Assembly (NCBI GenBank): GCA_031552535.1 | Contig: JAVBMJ010000038.1 | Span: 1-34,911 of the forward strand | Direction: 5' to 3' | Source: JAVBMJ01 sp031552535 | GTDB lineage: Bacteria; Bacteroidota; Bacteroidia; Bacteroidales; Rikenellaceae | Length of the DNA stretch: 34,911 nucleotides | Shown: piece by piece, positions 15,917-24,239 of the stretch | Position numbering within the stretch: position 1 is the first letter of the stretch | Layout of the letters: each line of letters starts with the position of its first letter | Program-made: the position numbers and the translations under genes | Notes under the pieces: model-generated | What the model saw: the letters and a program-made list of their open reading frames with translations, nothing else | What the model was told of the DNA's origin: nothing | Database searches by the model: none

Positions 15917-16075
15917 GGCTCAGAGACAGGCTCCGTCCCGCACGAAATTGCTTACCTGGGTCAGACACTACTACGTCCGTCATTATTTTCAACCAAAAAC
16001 ATACCCCGGGGGTACATAAATATTGAAAAACGGAGCGAAAAAAAGCATCAGGCCACAGAAGCTATTTCGCCGAAC

Positions 16076-16381
16076 TCACACTTTGATCTCTACCTCAACT
16101 CCGCTGGGAAGCTCGAGCTTCATCAGCGCATCGATTGTTTTGGGCGTCGAACTGTAGATATCCAGAATGCGCTTGAAGGTGCAAAGCTGGAACTGCTCAC
16201 GTGCCTTTTTGTTCACAAATGTCGAACGGTTCACCGTAAAGATCTTCTTATGTGTCGGAAGAGGTATCGGACCGCTAACTACAGCACCGGTACTCTTTAC
16301 CGTTTTCACGATCTTCTCAGCCGACTTATCAACCAAATTGTGATCGAATGATTTGAGTTTGATTCTTATTTTCTGGCTCAT
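16076..16381 (-). CDS. rpsJ: 30S ribosomal protein S10
   Basis: S10 is in the small-subunit head and, as NusE, also takes part in antitermination with NusB. I place the start at MSQKIRIKLKSFDHNLVDKS, giving 101 aa as in other Bacteroidota; a start four codons further upstream (16393) is open but not family-like. Signatures are GPIPLPTHKKIFTVNRSTFV, KKAREQFQLCTFKRILDI and a final LPSGVEVEIKV. The fusA stop-to-start spacing is 133 bp and tuf is not present between them. Confidence 0.97.
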   Translation of the reverse strand: MSQKIRIKLKSFDHNLVDKSAEKIVKTVKSTGAVVSGPIPLPTHKKIFTVNRSTFVNKKAREQFQLCTFKRILDIYSSTPKTIDALMKLELPSGVEVEIKV

Positions 16382-16514
16382 ATCTGTTACCAAAAATTAT
16401 TTTTATTTTCTTCTTTATTCGTTATAATTCGAAAACGCTGCATCCCGAAGCCTCATCCGCAAAATTTCATCCCGCAAAATCCGGCCCGGTAAAAGCCCTC
16501 CGAATAACAGACCC

Positions 16515-18626
16515 CTACTCCATCTCGCGGTTCTTGCCGCTCGATTTTTCGATGATCTCTTTAGATAATCCCGCCGGAACTTCTTCGAAATGAGAGAATT
16601 CCATCGATGAAGTGGCGCGGCCCGACGAAAGGGTACGCAACACGGTCACATATCCGAACATCTCCGAAAGGGGCACCTTAGCCTTGACAACGCGGGCGGT
16701 GTTCTTCGACTCCATGCCCACGATCTGGCCGCGGCGTTTGTTCAGGTCGCCGATGATATCGCCCATGCTTTCTTCCGGAGTAACGACTTCCACAGACATG
16801 ATCGGCTCTTTGATGACCGATTTTGCCTTAGGGGCTGCCGCACGGAAACCGTTGCGAGCACAGATCTCGAATGACAATGAGTCGGAATCCACAGGGTGGA
16901 ACGATCCGTCGAGCAGTGTAACCTTCATACTGTCGATAGGAAAGCCTGCCAATGCACCGTTAGCCATCGACGCTGCGAAACCTTTCTGAACCGAAGGAAT
17001 GTATTCGCGGGGAATGTTACCGCCCTTGACCGCATCCACAAAGTCGAGTCCCATCTTACCTTCTTCGGCAGGACCGATCTCGAATATGATATCGGCAAAT
17101 TTACCACGGCCACCGGTCTGTTTCTTGAATACCTCGCGGTGCTGAATGGTAGCCGTGAGAGCCTCCTTGTAGTTAACCTGCGGAGCGCCCTGACTGATCT
17201 CTACGCCGAATTCCCTGCGCAGGCGGTCGACGATGATCTCAAGGTGCAACTCGCCCATACCGCTGATAACGGTCTGGCCGGTGTCAGGGTCGGTCTTAAC
17301 CGTAAACGTGGGATCTTCCTCCGATAGTTTACCCAACGCTATGCCCAACTTGTCGAGGTCCTTCTGGGTCTTGGGTTCAATCGCCAAACCGATAACCGGC
17401 TCGGGGAAAGTCATAGACTCCAGTACTATAGGATTCTTCTCGTCACAAAGCGTATCGCCCGTACGGATATCCTTGAACCCTACGGCAGCACAGATATCGC
17501 CGGCCTCGACAGCCTCGATAGGGTTCTGCTTGTTGGAGTGCATCTGATACAGGCGGCTTATGCGCTCTTTCTTGTCGGAACGGGTGTTGTGGACATACGA
17601 ACCGGCATCCAACTTGCCCGAATAGGCACGGATAAATGCCAGACGGCCCACGAACGGGTCGGTAGCGATCTTGAACGCCAAACCGCAGAAAGGCTCGTCT
17701 ACCGAAGGCCTGCGGGCGATCTCTTTCCCCGTGCGGGGATCGGTGCCAACGATAGCCTCCACGTCGAGAGGCGAGGGCAGGAATGCCATGACGTAATCCA
17801 ACAATATCTGCACACCCTTGTTCTTGAACGACGAACCGCACAGCATCGGCACGATAACCATCGCACACGTAGCCTTGCGGATAGCCGCTATCAACTCTTC
17901 GGGAGTAATCGACGCCGGGTCTTCGAAGAATTTCTCCATCAGCGCGTCGTCGACCGAAGCCACTTCCTCGATCAGGCGGTTGCGCCACTCCTCGACCTCA
18001 GCCTTCATTTCGGCGGGAACTTCCTCGTAAGTGTAGTTGTCGCGGACGTTCTTATCGTCGAAATAGATAATAGCCCTATTATATATAAGGTCTACCAAAC
18101 CGCGGAACTTGTCTTCCTGGCCTATCGGCAATGCCACTGGCAGGGCGTTGGCTCCCAGGCGCTCCTTTATCTGGGCGCAAACACCCAAAAAGTCGGCTCC
18201 CGTACGGTCCATCTTGTTGACATAGCCCAAGCGGGGAACCCCGTATTTGTCGGCCTGACGCCAAACCGTCTCCGACTGGGGCTCGACACCGCCCACCGCG
18301 CAGAACGTCGCAACAGCGCCGTCCAAAACACGCAACGAACGCTCCACTTCGACCGTGAAGTCTACGTGGCCCGGGGTGTCGATTATGTTTACCTGGTACA
18401 TATGGCCATCATAGTTCCAGAAAGCGGTCGTGGCGGCCGACGTGATTGTAATGCCGCGCTCCTGCTCCTGTACCATCCAGTCCATAGTGGCGCTACCCTC
18501 GTGGGTCTCGCCTATCTTGTGTGTCTTACCCGTATAAAAGAGGATACGCTCGGAGGTCGTGGTTTTCCCTGCGTCGATATGGGCCATGATCCCGATGTTC
18601 CTCGTATATTTCAGATCTCTTGCCAT
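16515..18626 (-). CDS. fusA: Elongation factor G
   Basis: EF-G is the GTPase that drives ribosome translocation and, with RRF, recycling. The 703-aa protein has a P-loop (AHIDAGKT, residues 15-22), switch II DTPGH (83-87) and the guanine-specificity motif NKMD (137-140), followed by domains II to V with FKIATDPFVGRLAFIRAYSG and SGMGELHLEIIVDRLRREFGVE. Gaps and length match the canonical factor. It lies 25 nt after rpsG in the str order. Bacteroidota often carry extra EF-G paralogues, but this position marks the housekeeping copy. Confidence 0.97.
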   Translation of the reverse strand: MARDLKYTRNIGIMAHIDAGKTTTSERILFYTGKTHKIGETHEGSATMDWMVQEQERGITITSAATTAFWNYDGHMYQVNIIDTPGHVDFTVEVERSLRVLDGAVATFCAVGGVEPQSETVWRQADKYGVPRLGYVNKMDRTGADFLGVCAQIKERLGANALPVALPIGQEDKFRGLVDLIYNRAIIYFDDKNVRDNYTYEEVPAEMKAEVEEWRNRLIEEVASVDDALMEKFFEDPASITPEELIAAIRKATCAMVIVPMLCGSSFKNKGVQILLDYVMAFLPSPLDVEAIVGTDPRTGKEIARRPSVDEPFCGLAFKIATDPFVGRLAFIRAYSGKLDAGSYVHNTRSDKKERISRLYQMHSNKQNPIEAVEAGDICAAVGFKDIRTGDTLCDEKNPIVLESMTFPEPVIGLAIEPKTQKDLDKLGIALGKLSEEDPTFTVKTDPDTGQTVISGMGELHLEIIVDRLRREFGVEISQGAPQVNYKEALTATIQHREVFKKQTGGRGKFADIIFEIGPAEEGKMGLDFVDAVKGGNIPREYIPSVQKGFAASMANGALAGFPIDSMKVTLLDGSFHPVDSDSLSFEICARNGFRAAAPKAKSVIKEPIMSVEVVTPEESMGDIIGDLNKRRGQIVGMESKNTARVVKAKVPLSEMFGYVTVLRTLSSGRATSSMEFSHFEEVPAGLSKEIIEKSSGKNREME

Positions 18627-18651
18627 CTTTCTTCGTTCCCTTCCGCTTCAA

Positions 18652-19128
18652 TTAAAACCTGAAATGTGCAAACGCCTTATTGGCCTCAGCCATACGGTGC
18701 ATCTCTTCCTTACGTTTGAACGCCGCACCCTCCTGGTTGTATGCAGCCATAATTTCGGCAGCGAGTTTTTCGGACATGCTCCGTCCCGGGCGCTTCTTCG
18801 AGTAAAGGACAAGATTTTTCATCGACAATGAAATTTTGCGCTCGGGTCTCACTTCCATAGGCACCTGGAACGTGGCTCCACCAACCCTGCGGGACTTTAC
18901 TTCGACCTGCGGTGTGATGTTTTCGAGAGCCTGCCTCCAAATGTCAAGAGGAGCCTTACCAGCATCTTTCATCTTCTCACCTATTATATTCATCGAATCG
19001 TAGAAAATAGAATAGGCAATACTCTTCTTACCATCCAGCATAAGGTTGTTTACAAACCTTGTCACAAGAACATCGGAGAACTTGGGATCCGGAAGCAGAA
19101 TTCGCTTTTTAGGCTTTGTTTTTCTCAT
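18652..19128 (-). CDS. rpsG: 30S ribosomal protein S7
   Basis: S7 nucleates assembly of the small-subunit head and contacts E-site tRNA. The 158-aa protein has the signatures DPKFSDVLVTRFVNNLMLDGKK, VKSRRVGGATFQVPMEVRPE and KRPGRSMSEKLAAEIMAAYN. Length matches the family. It lies 82 nt after rpsL and 25 nt before fusA. Confidence 0.97.
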   Translation of the reverse strand: MRKTKPKKRILLPDPKFSDVLVTRFVNNLMLDGKKSIAYSIFYDSMNIIGEKMKDAGKAPLDIWRQALENITPQVEVKSRRVGGATFQVPMEVRPERKISLSMKNLVLYSKKRPGRSMSEKLAAEIMAAYNQEGAAFKRKEEMHRMAEANKAFAHFRF

Positions 19129-19210
19129 TTTGTGTAACTCTTAATTTTTTGTTTTTTCAGATCTTTACGCCGTCGCCGGCTTGTAGTTTACAAGAAACAC
19201 CCTCGTGGGA

Positions 19211-19630
19211 CTATTTCTTTTTGCCTTTTACCGGTGCTGCTCCTTTTGCCGGTGCACCTGCTTTGGGCCTTTTGGCTCCATATTTCGAACGGCGCTGGCG
19301 GCGGCCGTCTACGCCTGCGGCATCCAGTGCGCCGCGAACAAGGTGGTAGCGAACACCCGGAAGGTCTTTAACCCTGCCGCCGCGCACCAAAACGATGGAG
19401 TGCTCCTGCAGATTGTGGCCTTCGCCGGGAATGTAAGCATTGACCTCCTTGGAGTTGGTCAGACGAACCCTCGCTACCTTACGCATCGCCGAGTTAGGCT
19501 TTTTAGGTGTGGTGGTGTAAACACGCACGCAAACACCACGGCGCTGAGGGCACGCATCAAGGGCAGGAGACTTGCTGTTGAACTCGATCTGAGTCCTGCC
19601 TTTACGTACTAACTGCTGAATAGTTGGCAT
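19211..19630 (-). CDS. rpsL: 30S ribosomal protein S12
   Basis: S12 shapes the decoding centre. The 139-aa protein starts MPTIQQLVRKGR and has TPKKPNSAMRK with Lys43 and VKDLPGVRYH with Lys88, both wild-type at the residues where streptomycin-resistance changes usually occur, and Asp89, the known methylthiolation site. After the normal end near residue 123 there is a short Ala/Pro/Lys/Gly tail. It is first in the str group; a TATCTTTG box lies 64-71 nt upstream, and the leader is A-rich with no Shine-Dalgarno sequence. Confidence 0.97.
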   Translation of the reverse strand: MPTIQQLVRKGRTQIEFNSKSPALDACPQRRGVCVRVYTTTPKKPNSAMRKVARVRLTNSKEVNAYIPGEGHNLQEHSIVLVRGGRVKDLPGVRYHLVRGALDAAGVDGRRQRRSKYGAKRPKAGAPAKGAAPVKGKKK

Positions 19631-19693
19631 TTTAACTTTACTTTTTGTCCTTTTTTTGTGAATTTACTCGTTCCATTATCGCAAAATGGACTG

Positions 19694-19701
19694 CAAAGAT
19701 A
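19694..19701 (-). promoter_or_regulatory. Promoter -7 box of the str operon
   Basis: Read on the - strand this is TATCTTTG, an exact match to the Bacteroidota -7 consensus TAnnTTTG. It would start transcription near 19687 and give an rpsL leader of about 57 nt. I see no clear TTTG at the -33 position, but this box is often weak. The lptD terminator lies immediately upstream, so an independent start is expected here. Confidence 0.6.
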
Positions 19702-19784
19702 CTAACAATTTCCCAACTAACACGCATCCGGCTATCTTTTTTCGCCGATTACGCCCCATTACAGGCACTATTTTTATTTTATTT

Positions 19785-19827
19785 TTTTATAAAAAACAAA
19801 AAACCATAAATAATTACTTATGGTTTT
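19785..19827 (-). terminator. Intrinsic terminator of lptD
   Basis: On the - strand AAAACCATAA (plus 19827-19818) pairs with TTATGGTTTT (plus 19809-19800) as a perfect 10-bp stem with an 8-nt loop, followed by a T-rich run (TTTTTTGTTTTTTATA). It lies about 80 nt after the lptD stop and about 85 nt before the str promoter box, insulating the ribosomal cluster from lptD read-through. Confidence 0.85.
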
Positions 19828-19907
19828 CTGAATTATCAGCCATTTTTTAGCCGTATGTGTTTATTAATAACCGAGTTAATTCCGCAACCGACAACGTATC
19901 CGGCATG

Positions 19908-22619
19908 CTACTGGTCGAGCAAACTGTCGTAACGGCTGCTCTGTTTATCCCACTTCAGGTCCTGCAGCAGTGCCGACTTGACCCCGATATTGAAGCTCCA
20001 CATCTTGGCCGGGCCCGATGGAACCCACATCAGGTTCATCTGCCAGCAGTGCAGGTCGCGAGTGATGGTGATGGGGCTGAAAGTCGGTTTTTTGGCCTTG
20101 AAGTCGAATCCGCCCCCGAAAGTAATACCCCATTTCGGAGTAAGGTTCACGCTGCCGTTAAGATTGAAAGTCTGCATAATATTCTTACGGATACCATTGT
20201 CCGAATAATTGAACGAATAGCTGAATCCGAAGTTCCACGGTATTTCGAAATCGTAATAAAGTTGCGTCATCATCATCCTGCGCATGGCGGGGTCCATGTT
20301 TTGCATCGACGGGTCGTTGAAGAGGTTGGCCTGGGCGTCCGGCGAATTGGCCCCCGACATGTCGTTGATGGCTTCACGGTTGGACTGGGAGGAGCGGAAC
20401 GAATAGTTGAACGACCACGAAGCGTTAGAAATACGTCCCAGCTTGCCGTCCTGCAGATAGAAGCGGTTGATAGGACGGGCGTATTGGTCAACCTCGTAAA
20501 GGTCGAGCGTGGCGTTGAGGTTCAGGTCGAACCCCTCGACTATCTTTGTCCGCAACGACAGCCGCAAAGGCGAGAAATTGATAGAGTCGGCCACAAAATT
20601 GTATGATCCGCTCACCGTGAAGTCGTCGATGATGCGTATCTTGCGCATCCCCGAGGTGTCGCGGTCGCTGAGCACCTTGGCTTCGAGGTTCTGCGACAGG
20701 CTGAAGTTCATCGAAGCAGATTTATTCCCACCGGGAGCGTTGGTATAAGGGGAGTAATAGCCGATGGTACCGGTCGAGTCGGTCTGTATGGGCTTCCAGA
20801 AACCGTAGCTCGGGTCCTTGAAATTAGGAGTGAACGACATCCCCACCAACGGAGTGATCATATGTCTCACGGCCTGCAACTTCGACTTCTTGTTCTTGAA
20901 CTGGTAAATCCCGTAGATCTTCGTCGTGGCCGACACGTTGAAGCCGTAGTTGAACGTGCGGTAGAAGCCGTAAGTAGTATCGGTAATCATCTGTGCTTTG
21001 GTCGCCGGATCCCACTCCTGCTGGAAACTGCGGAAACTCCAGTTCTCGGTGTAATTGGCGCCCGGGGTGACATTGATATAGTTGAAAAGGGTCAGCGATG
21101 TCTGCAAAGGTATCGTATGCGTTATCGTGCTGTTGAGGTCCTTTGCCATCTGCGGGGTGAACAGGTCTTTCTCCTTAACGGTAACGTTATTGGCAAAAGA
21201 CCCGGTATAGCTCGTCGTTATTTTCTCGTACCACCGCTGCCGGCCCACGGCGTTGCGTCGTTTGAAGGGGGTAATGCGTGAAGCACTGAAATTTATGGGC
21301 AATGTAAAGTTATAGGTCGAGTCCGAAACCCTCTGCGTCACCGTGATACTCGTGTTGAACGACATCGGGGTACCCGTCCAGTTCTTGGAATAAGTAACCG
21401 ACGACGAGGTTTGGGTATTGACATAATCGCGCGGGTCCGCCGACGCACGCTGGTCGTATCCGCTCGACGAGAAGTTGACATTGGCGGTAAATGTCGTGCC
21501 GGGACGGAATTTAGAGTCCTGGCGATGGTTCCACACCAACCTGTAGTTGTATGAATTACTATAATTGAGGTCCCCTACCTCGCCCGAGACCACTTTGTCG
21601 TAGGCGAAACTCAGGTCGCCCGTGTAGCGGTAACGTTTTATGTATCGCGAGGCGGCGCTAACGCTCCACGATCCCAGGGAGTAATAGCCCCCAAGCACTT
21701 CGACGTCGATGTAGTCGTTGAAGGCAAAGTAATACCCCCCGTCCCTTAGGAAGAAACCGCGCGAAGCCTCCTCGCCATAGGTCGGAACGATGAACCCGGA
21801 GCCACGCTCCTGCATGATAGGGAAAAAACCGAACGGGATAAGCGGGAAATATATAGGTACGTCCTCCATCACCAGCCACGAAGGCCCGACGATGATCTTC
21901 TTTCCCGGGATCATTTTGGCCTTGCTCATCTCGAGGTAGAAATGCGGGTGGTCGATATGGTCGCAGGTGGTGTACTGGCCGTGGGCGATGTTGATCGTGT
22001 TGTCCTCCATCTTCTTGATATCCTTACCTATAAGGAAACCTTCCCCTTCACGCGTGGCCACTCCCTTGATCTTGGCCTTCTTCGTGTCGATGTTGTAGTT
22101 GATCGTATCCATCGTGTAGACCGTGCCGCCCTCGGTAAACTCCGGGCGGGTCTTCTTGCCCAGCGAATCGGTGATCCCATAGGCATGGATCTCCTTAGTC
22201 CCCATGCGTATACGCATATAATCGGCCTTAAGGTTCATCTCCTGGTAGTCAACATCGCCCTCCTTGTAGATGTAGACGGTCTTTTCACGCAGGTTATATA
22301 CCAGCGAGTCGCGGTTCCTGCCAGAAATAGGGTCTTCGAGAAACGCTTTTTTCTCCTTGCGCTGTTTTGGTTTCAGCGTGTCGGTAGCAATGGAATCGAT
22401 CTCCGTAAGCGGGTCGTCGTACAGCACATCGTAAAGCAACGAATCGGCCGGCGCACGCAGGGGCAGCAATGAATCCCGCGCACCGCGATTTGTCGTATCG
22501 CCCGCTACCACGACAGTATCTGCCGCCGGAACCGGCATACGATTCCCGCCGGGAAACTGGACCAAAGAGCCGCCGAATACCGCCGACACCCCCGTCAGGA
22601 GTGCCGAAACCGAAATCAT
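19908..22619 (-). CDS. lptD: LPS-assembly outer membrane protein LptD (OstA)
   Basis: LptD with LptE inserts lipopolysaccharide into the outer leaflet of the outer membrane. From the ATG at 22619 the 903-aa protein has a signal-peptide-like start (MISVSALLTGVSAVFGG). An OstA/LptA-type jellyroll follows in the first third (YMRIRMGTKEIHAYGITDS, YTMDTINYNIDTKKAKIKG, EGEGFLIGKDIKKMED), and then a long beta-barrel region full of alternating aromatic strands such as NFGFSYSFNYS. A TTG twelve codons upstream (22655) is possible but gives a poor signal peptide. The Cys pairs that form disulfides in E. coli LptD are not evident. It is transcribed alone and ends in a strong terminator. Confidence 0.88.
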   Translation of the reverse strand: MISVSALLTGVSAVFGGSLVQFPGGNRMPVPAADTVVVAGDTTNRGARDSLLPLRAPADSLLYDVLYDDPLTEIDSIATDTLKPKQRKEKKAFLEDPISGRNRDSLVYNLREKTVYIYKEGDVDYQEMNLKADYMRIRMGTKEIHAYGITDSLGKKTRPEFTEGGTVYTMDTINYNIDTKKAKIKGVATREGEGFLIGKDIKKMEDNTINIAHGQYTTCDHIDHPHFYLEMSKAKMIPGKKIIVGPSWLVMEDVPIYFPLIPFGFFPIMQERGSGFIVPTYGEEASRGFFLRDGGYYFAFNDYIDVEVLGGYYSLGSWSVSAASRYIKRYRYTGDLSFAYDKVVSGEVGDLNYSNSYNYRLVWNHRQDSKFRPGTTFTANVNFSSSGYDQRASADPRDYVNTQTSSSVTYSKNWTGTPMSFNTSITVTQRVSDSTYNFTLPINFSASRITPFKRRNAVGRQRWYEKITTSYTGSFANNVTVKEKDLFTPQMAKDLNSTITHTIPLQTSLTLFNYINVTPGANYTENWSFRSFQQEWDPATKAQMITDTTYGFYRTFNYGFNVSATTKIYGIYQFKNKKSKLQAVRHMITPLVGMSFTPNFKDPSYGFWKPIQTDSTGTIGYYSPYTNAPGGNKSASMNFSLSQNLEAKVLSDRDTSGMRKIRIIDDFTVSGSYNFVADSINFSPLRLSLRTKIVEGFDLNLNATLDLYEVDQYARPINRFYLQDGKLGRISNASWSFNYSFRSSQSNREAINDMSGANSPDAQANLFNDPSMQNMDPAMRRMMMTQLYYDFEIPWNFGFSYSFNYSDNGIRKNIMQTFNLNGSVNLTPKWGITFGGGFDFKAKKPTFSPITITRDLHCWQMNLMWVPSGPAKMWSFNIGVKSALLQDLKWDKQSSRYDSLLDQ

Positions 22620-22962
22620 ATGTCTGCCAAGACTGTTTCTCAAACCACGCCCCAAATAATTTTACAACAAAAAGACCGTAACGGAAATACCCCACTCCCC
22701 CCCGGTGCGCGCCGTATGTAAAACATACTGCCCCGCGCCATTACAACAGACCGGAACATAAAAAACCGCCTGACGGGCAAATAAAAACCGGCCATCAAAG
22801 CATACAGCACGACATAGGCCGGATTTGACTTTCCGGTAAGTTTTCTTACCTTTGCCGACGGTGTCGGCAAAACGGCCCTGGAGACACCTCCGGGACTGTT
22901 TTGCAATATTATCCGCCCGCAAAAATAGACAAAAAAAACCATTAAATCTCATTTGGGGGAAA
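22620..22962. other. Divergent lptD-amidase intergenic region
   Basis: This 343-bp region separates two divergent genes. It holds a well-matched + strand promoter (22824-22854) and a structured amidase leader: GCAAAAC (22867-22873) pairs with GTTTTGC (22898-22904), and inside it CCC-T-GGAG pairs with CTCC-GGG around the loop ACAC (22876-22894). The leader hairpin starts about 6 nt after the predicted transcription start. I found no exact TAnnTTTG box for lptD on the - strand. The nearest candidate, TATGCTTTG, has an extra base in the spacer. Confidence 0.55.
22824..22854 (+). promoter_or_regulatory. Promoter of the amidase-mlaD-mutS2 genes
   Basis: TTTG at 22824-22827 and TACCTTTG at 22847-22854 are separated by 19 nt, an exact match to the Bacteroidota sigma-ABfr promoter (-33 TTTG, -7 TAnnTTTG). 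Transcription should start near 22861, about 100 nt before the amidase ATG. The box also shows that the open frame starting inside it (TTG at 22852) cannot be the true amidase start. Confidence 0.75.
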
Positions 22963-24180
22963 ATGAAAACGGGCCGTATCGTAATTATCGCGATTTTTAT
23001 CATAGCCGCAGCCACATCCGCCCTTACCGGGCAGGAGCAACCCGGTGTATTGAAGAAAGTGGTCATCGACGCCGGCCACGGGGGACACGATTCGGGAGCG
23101 GTTAGCGGCAAGTTGTTGGAAAAGGATGTGACGCTGGCGGTCGCAAAGAAATTGGGGGCGCTCATAACTGAAAATTACCCGGATGTCGATGTGATTTACA
23201 CCCGCAAGACCGATGTGTATGTCGACCTCGACAAGAGGGCCGACATAGCCAATAAAGCCAAGGCCGACCTGTTTATCTCGATCCACGTCAATTCGTCGAA
23301 AGGGACACAGCCCAGCGGCACCGAGACTTTCGTGATGGGGGTTGGCAAGGGGAAGGACAACCTCGACGTGGCCATGCGTGAGAACAACGTGATCACATAC
23401 GAAGCCGATTACAGCACCAAATACCAAATGTACGAGCCGGGATCGGTGGAGTCGCTGATCATGATATCGCTGATGCAATACGCCTACCAGGAACAGAGCC
23501 TGACAATGGCCGGCATCGTGCAGGAACAATACCGTAAAGCCAAATTCCCGAACCGCGGGGTTAAGCAGGCCGGATTCCTGGTGTTGTGGTTCACGTCGAT
23601 GCCCAGCATCCTCACCGAATTGGGATTCATAGGCAACGCCTCCGACCAGAAAATGTTGACCTCAGAGGTGGGGCAGAACAGGTACGCCCGTTCGCTTTTC
23701 AACTCTTTCAGTCTTTATAAGACGAGACTCGACGGCAAGGGCAGCCAGATAATCCTGCCCGAAGACGATGACGATCCTTCGGAGAATGCCGAAGACCGGT
23801 CGGCGACTGTTGCCGACGGCGACAGCGGCACTGCTAAAAAGCCTGGCGATACCCCTGCAACAAAACCGGCCCAACCGGCAAAGGAGAGCCCCAAAGCCTC
23901 TGATACAAAACGCGGCGTGACATTTGCGGTGCAGATAAAGTCCTCATCCACAAAATTGAATCCGGGCAGCAAGGTGTTCGGCGAGCACAGCGGCAAGGTA
24001 TCGGAGGTCAGGGTCGGCAAACTGTATTGTTATTATGTGTGCGAAACCGCGTCGTACGATGAAGCGACGAAATCTAAAAACGATATACGTAAAACCGTAT
24101 CCGACGCATTTGTAATAGCCATGCGTGGAGGCAGGACGATCCCTGTAAAGGATGCCATAGCGATAGCGGGCGGTAAATGA
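22963..24180 (+). CDS. N-acetylmuramoyl-L-alanine amidase (Amidase_3) with SPOR-like C-terminus
   Basis: The enzyme cuts the bond between N-acetylmuramic acid and L-alanine in peptidoglycan, usually for daughter-cell separation. From ATG 22963 the 405-aa protein has a signal peptide (residues 1-23) and an Amidase_3 domain (about 31-250). The zinc site is His39 (DAGHGG), Glu53 and His108 (SIHVNS), and the catalytic Glu219 is in ILTELGFIGN. An acidic then Ala/Pro/Lys-rich linker (265-315) leads to a C-terminal domain (318-402) resembling SPOR, which binds denuded septal glycan. The upstream frame is rejected because it lies in the promoter. It is first in a likely operon with mlaD and mutS2. 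Confidence 0.93.
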   Translation: MKTGRIVIIAIFIIAAATSALTGQEQPGVLKKVVIDAGHGGHDSGAVSGKLLEKDVTLAVAKKLGALITENYPDVDVIYTRKTDVYVDLDKRADIANKAKADLFISIHVNSSKGTQPSGTETFVMGVGKGKDNLDVAMRENNVITYEADYSTKYQMYEPGSVESLIMISLMQYAYQEQSLTMAGIVQEQYRKAKFPNRGVKQAGFLVLWFTSMPSILTELGFIGNASDQKMLTSEVGQNRYARSLFNSFSLYKTRLDGKGSQIILPEDDDDPSENAEDRSATVADGDSGTAKKPGDTPATKPAQPAKESPKASDTKRGVTFAVQIKSSSTKLNPGSKVFGEHSGKVSEVRVGKLYCYYVCETASYDEATKSKNDIRKTVSDAFVIAMRGGRTIPVKDAIAIAGGK

Positions 24181-24187
24181 CAAACAC

Positions 24188-24218
24188 CTCGGGATGCCCG
24201 GCACGACGGCACCCCGAG
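24188..24218 (+). terminator. Hairpin between amidase and mlaD (possible attenuator)
   Basis: CTCGGG (24188-24193) and TGCC (24195-24198) pair with GGCA (24208-24211) and CCCGAG (24213-24218), leaving one A/C mismatch and a 9-nt loop. The following TTATTATAAA is only partly T-rich, so it looks like a weak terminator or a stabilising mRNA 3' hairpin between the first and second genes of the operon, not a full stop. Confidence 0.45.
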
Positions 24219-24239
24219 CGTTATTATAAAGATGTTATT

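Noticed and set aside
16394..16514. Missing or pseudogenised tuf between rpsJ and fusA
   Set aside because: The gap is only 133 bp to the chosen rpsJ start, with no EF-Tu-like sequence; tuf is normally elsewhere in Bacteroidota.
17538..18662. 374-codon + strand frame opposite fusA
   Set aside because: Antisense shadow of the highly conserved EF-G gene; no recognisable domain.
22852..22962. N-terminal extension of the amidase from TTG 22852
   Set aside because: The TTG lies inside the -7 promoter box, and the downstream ATG at 22963 begins a proper signal peptide.
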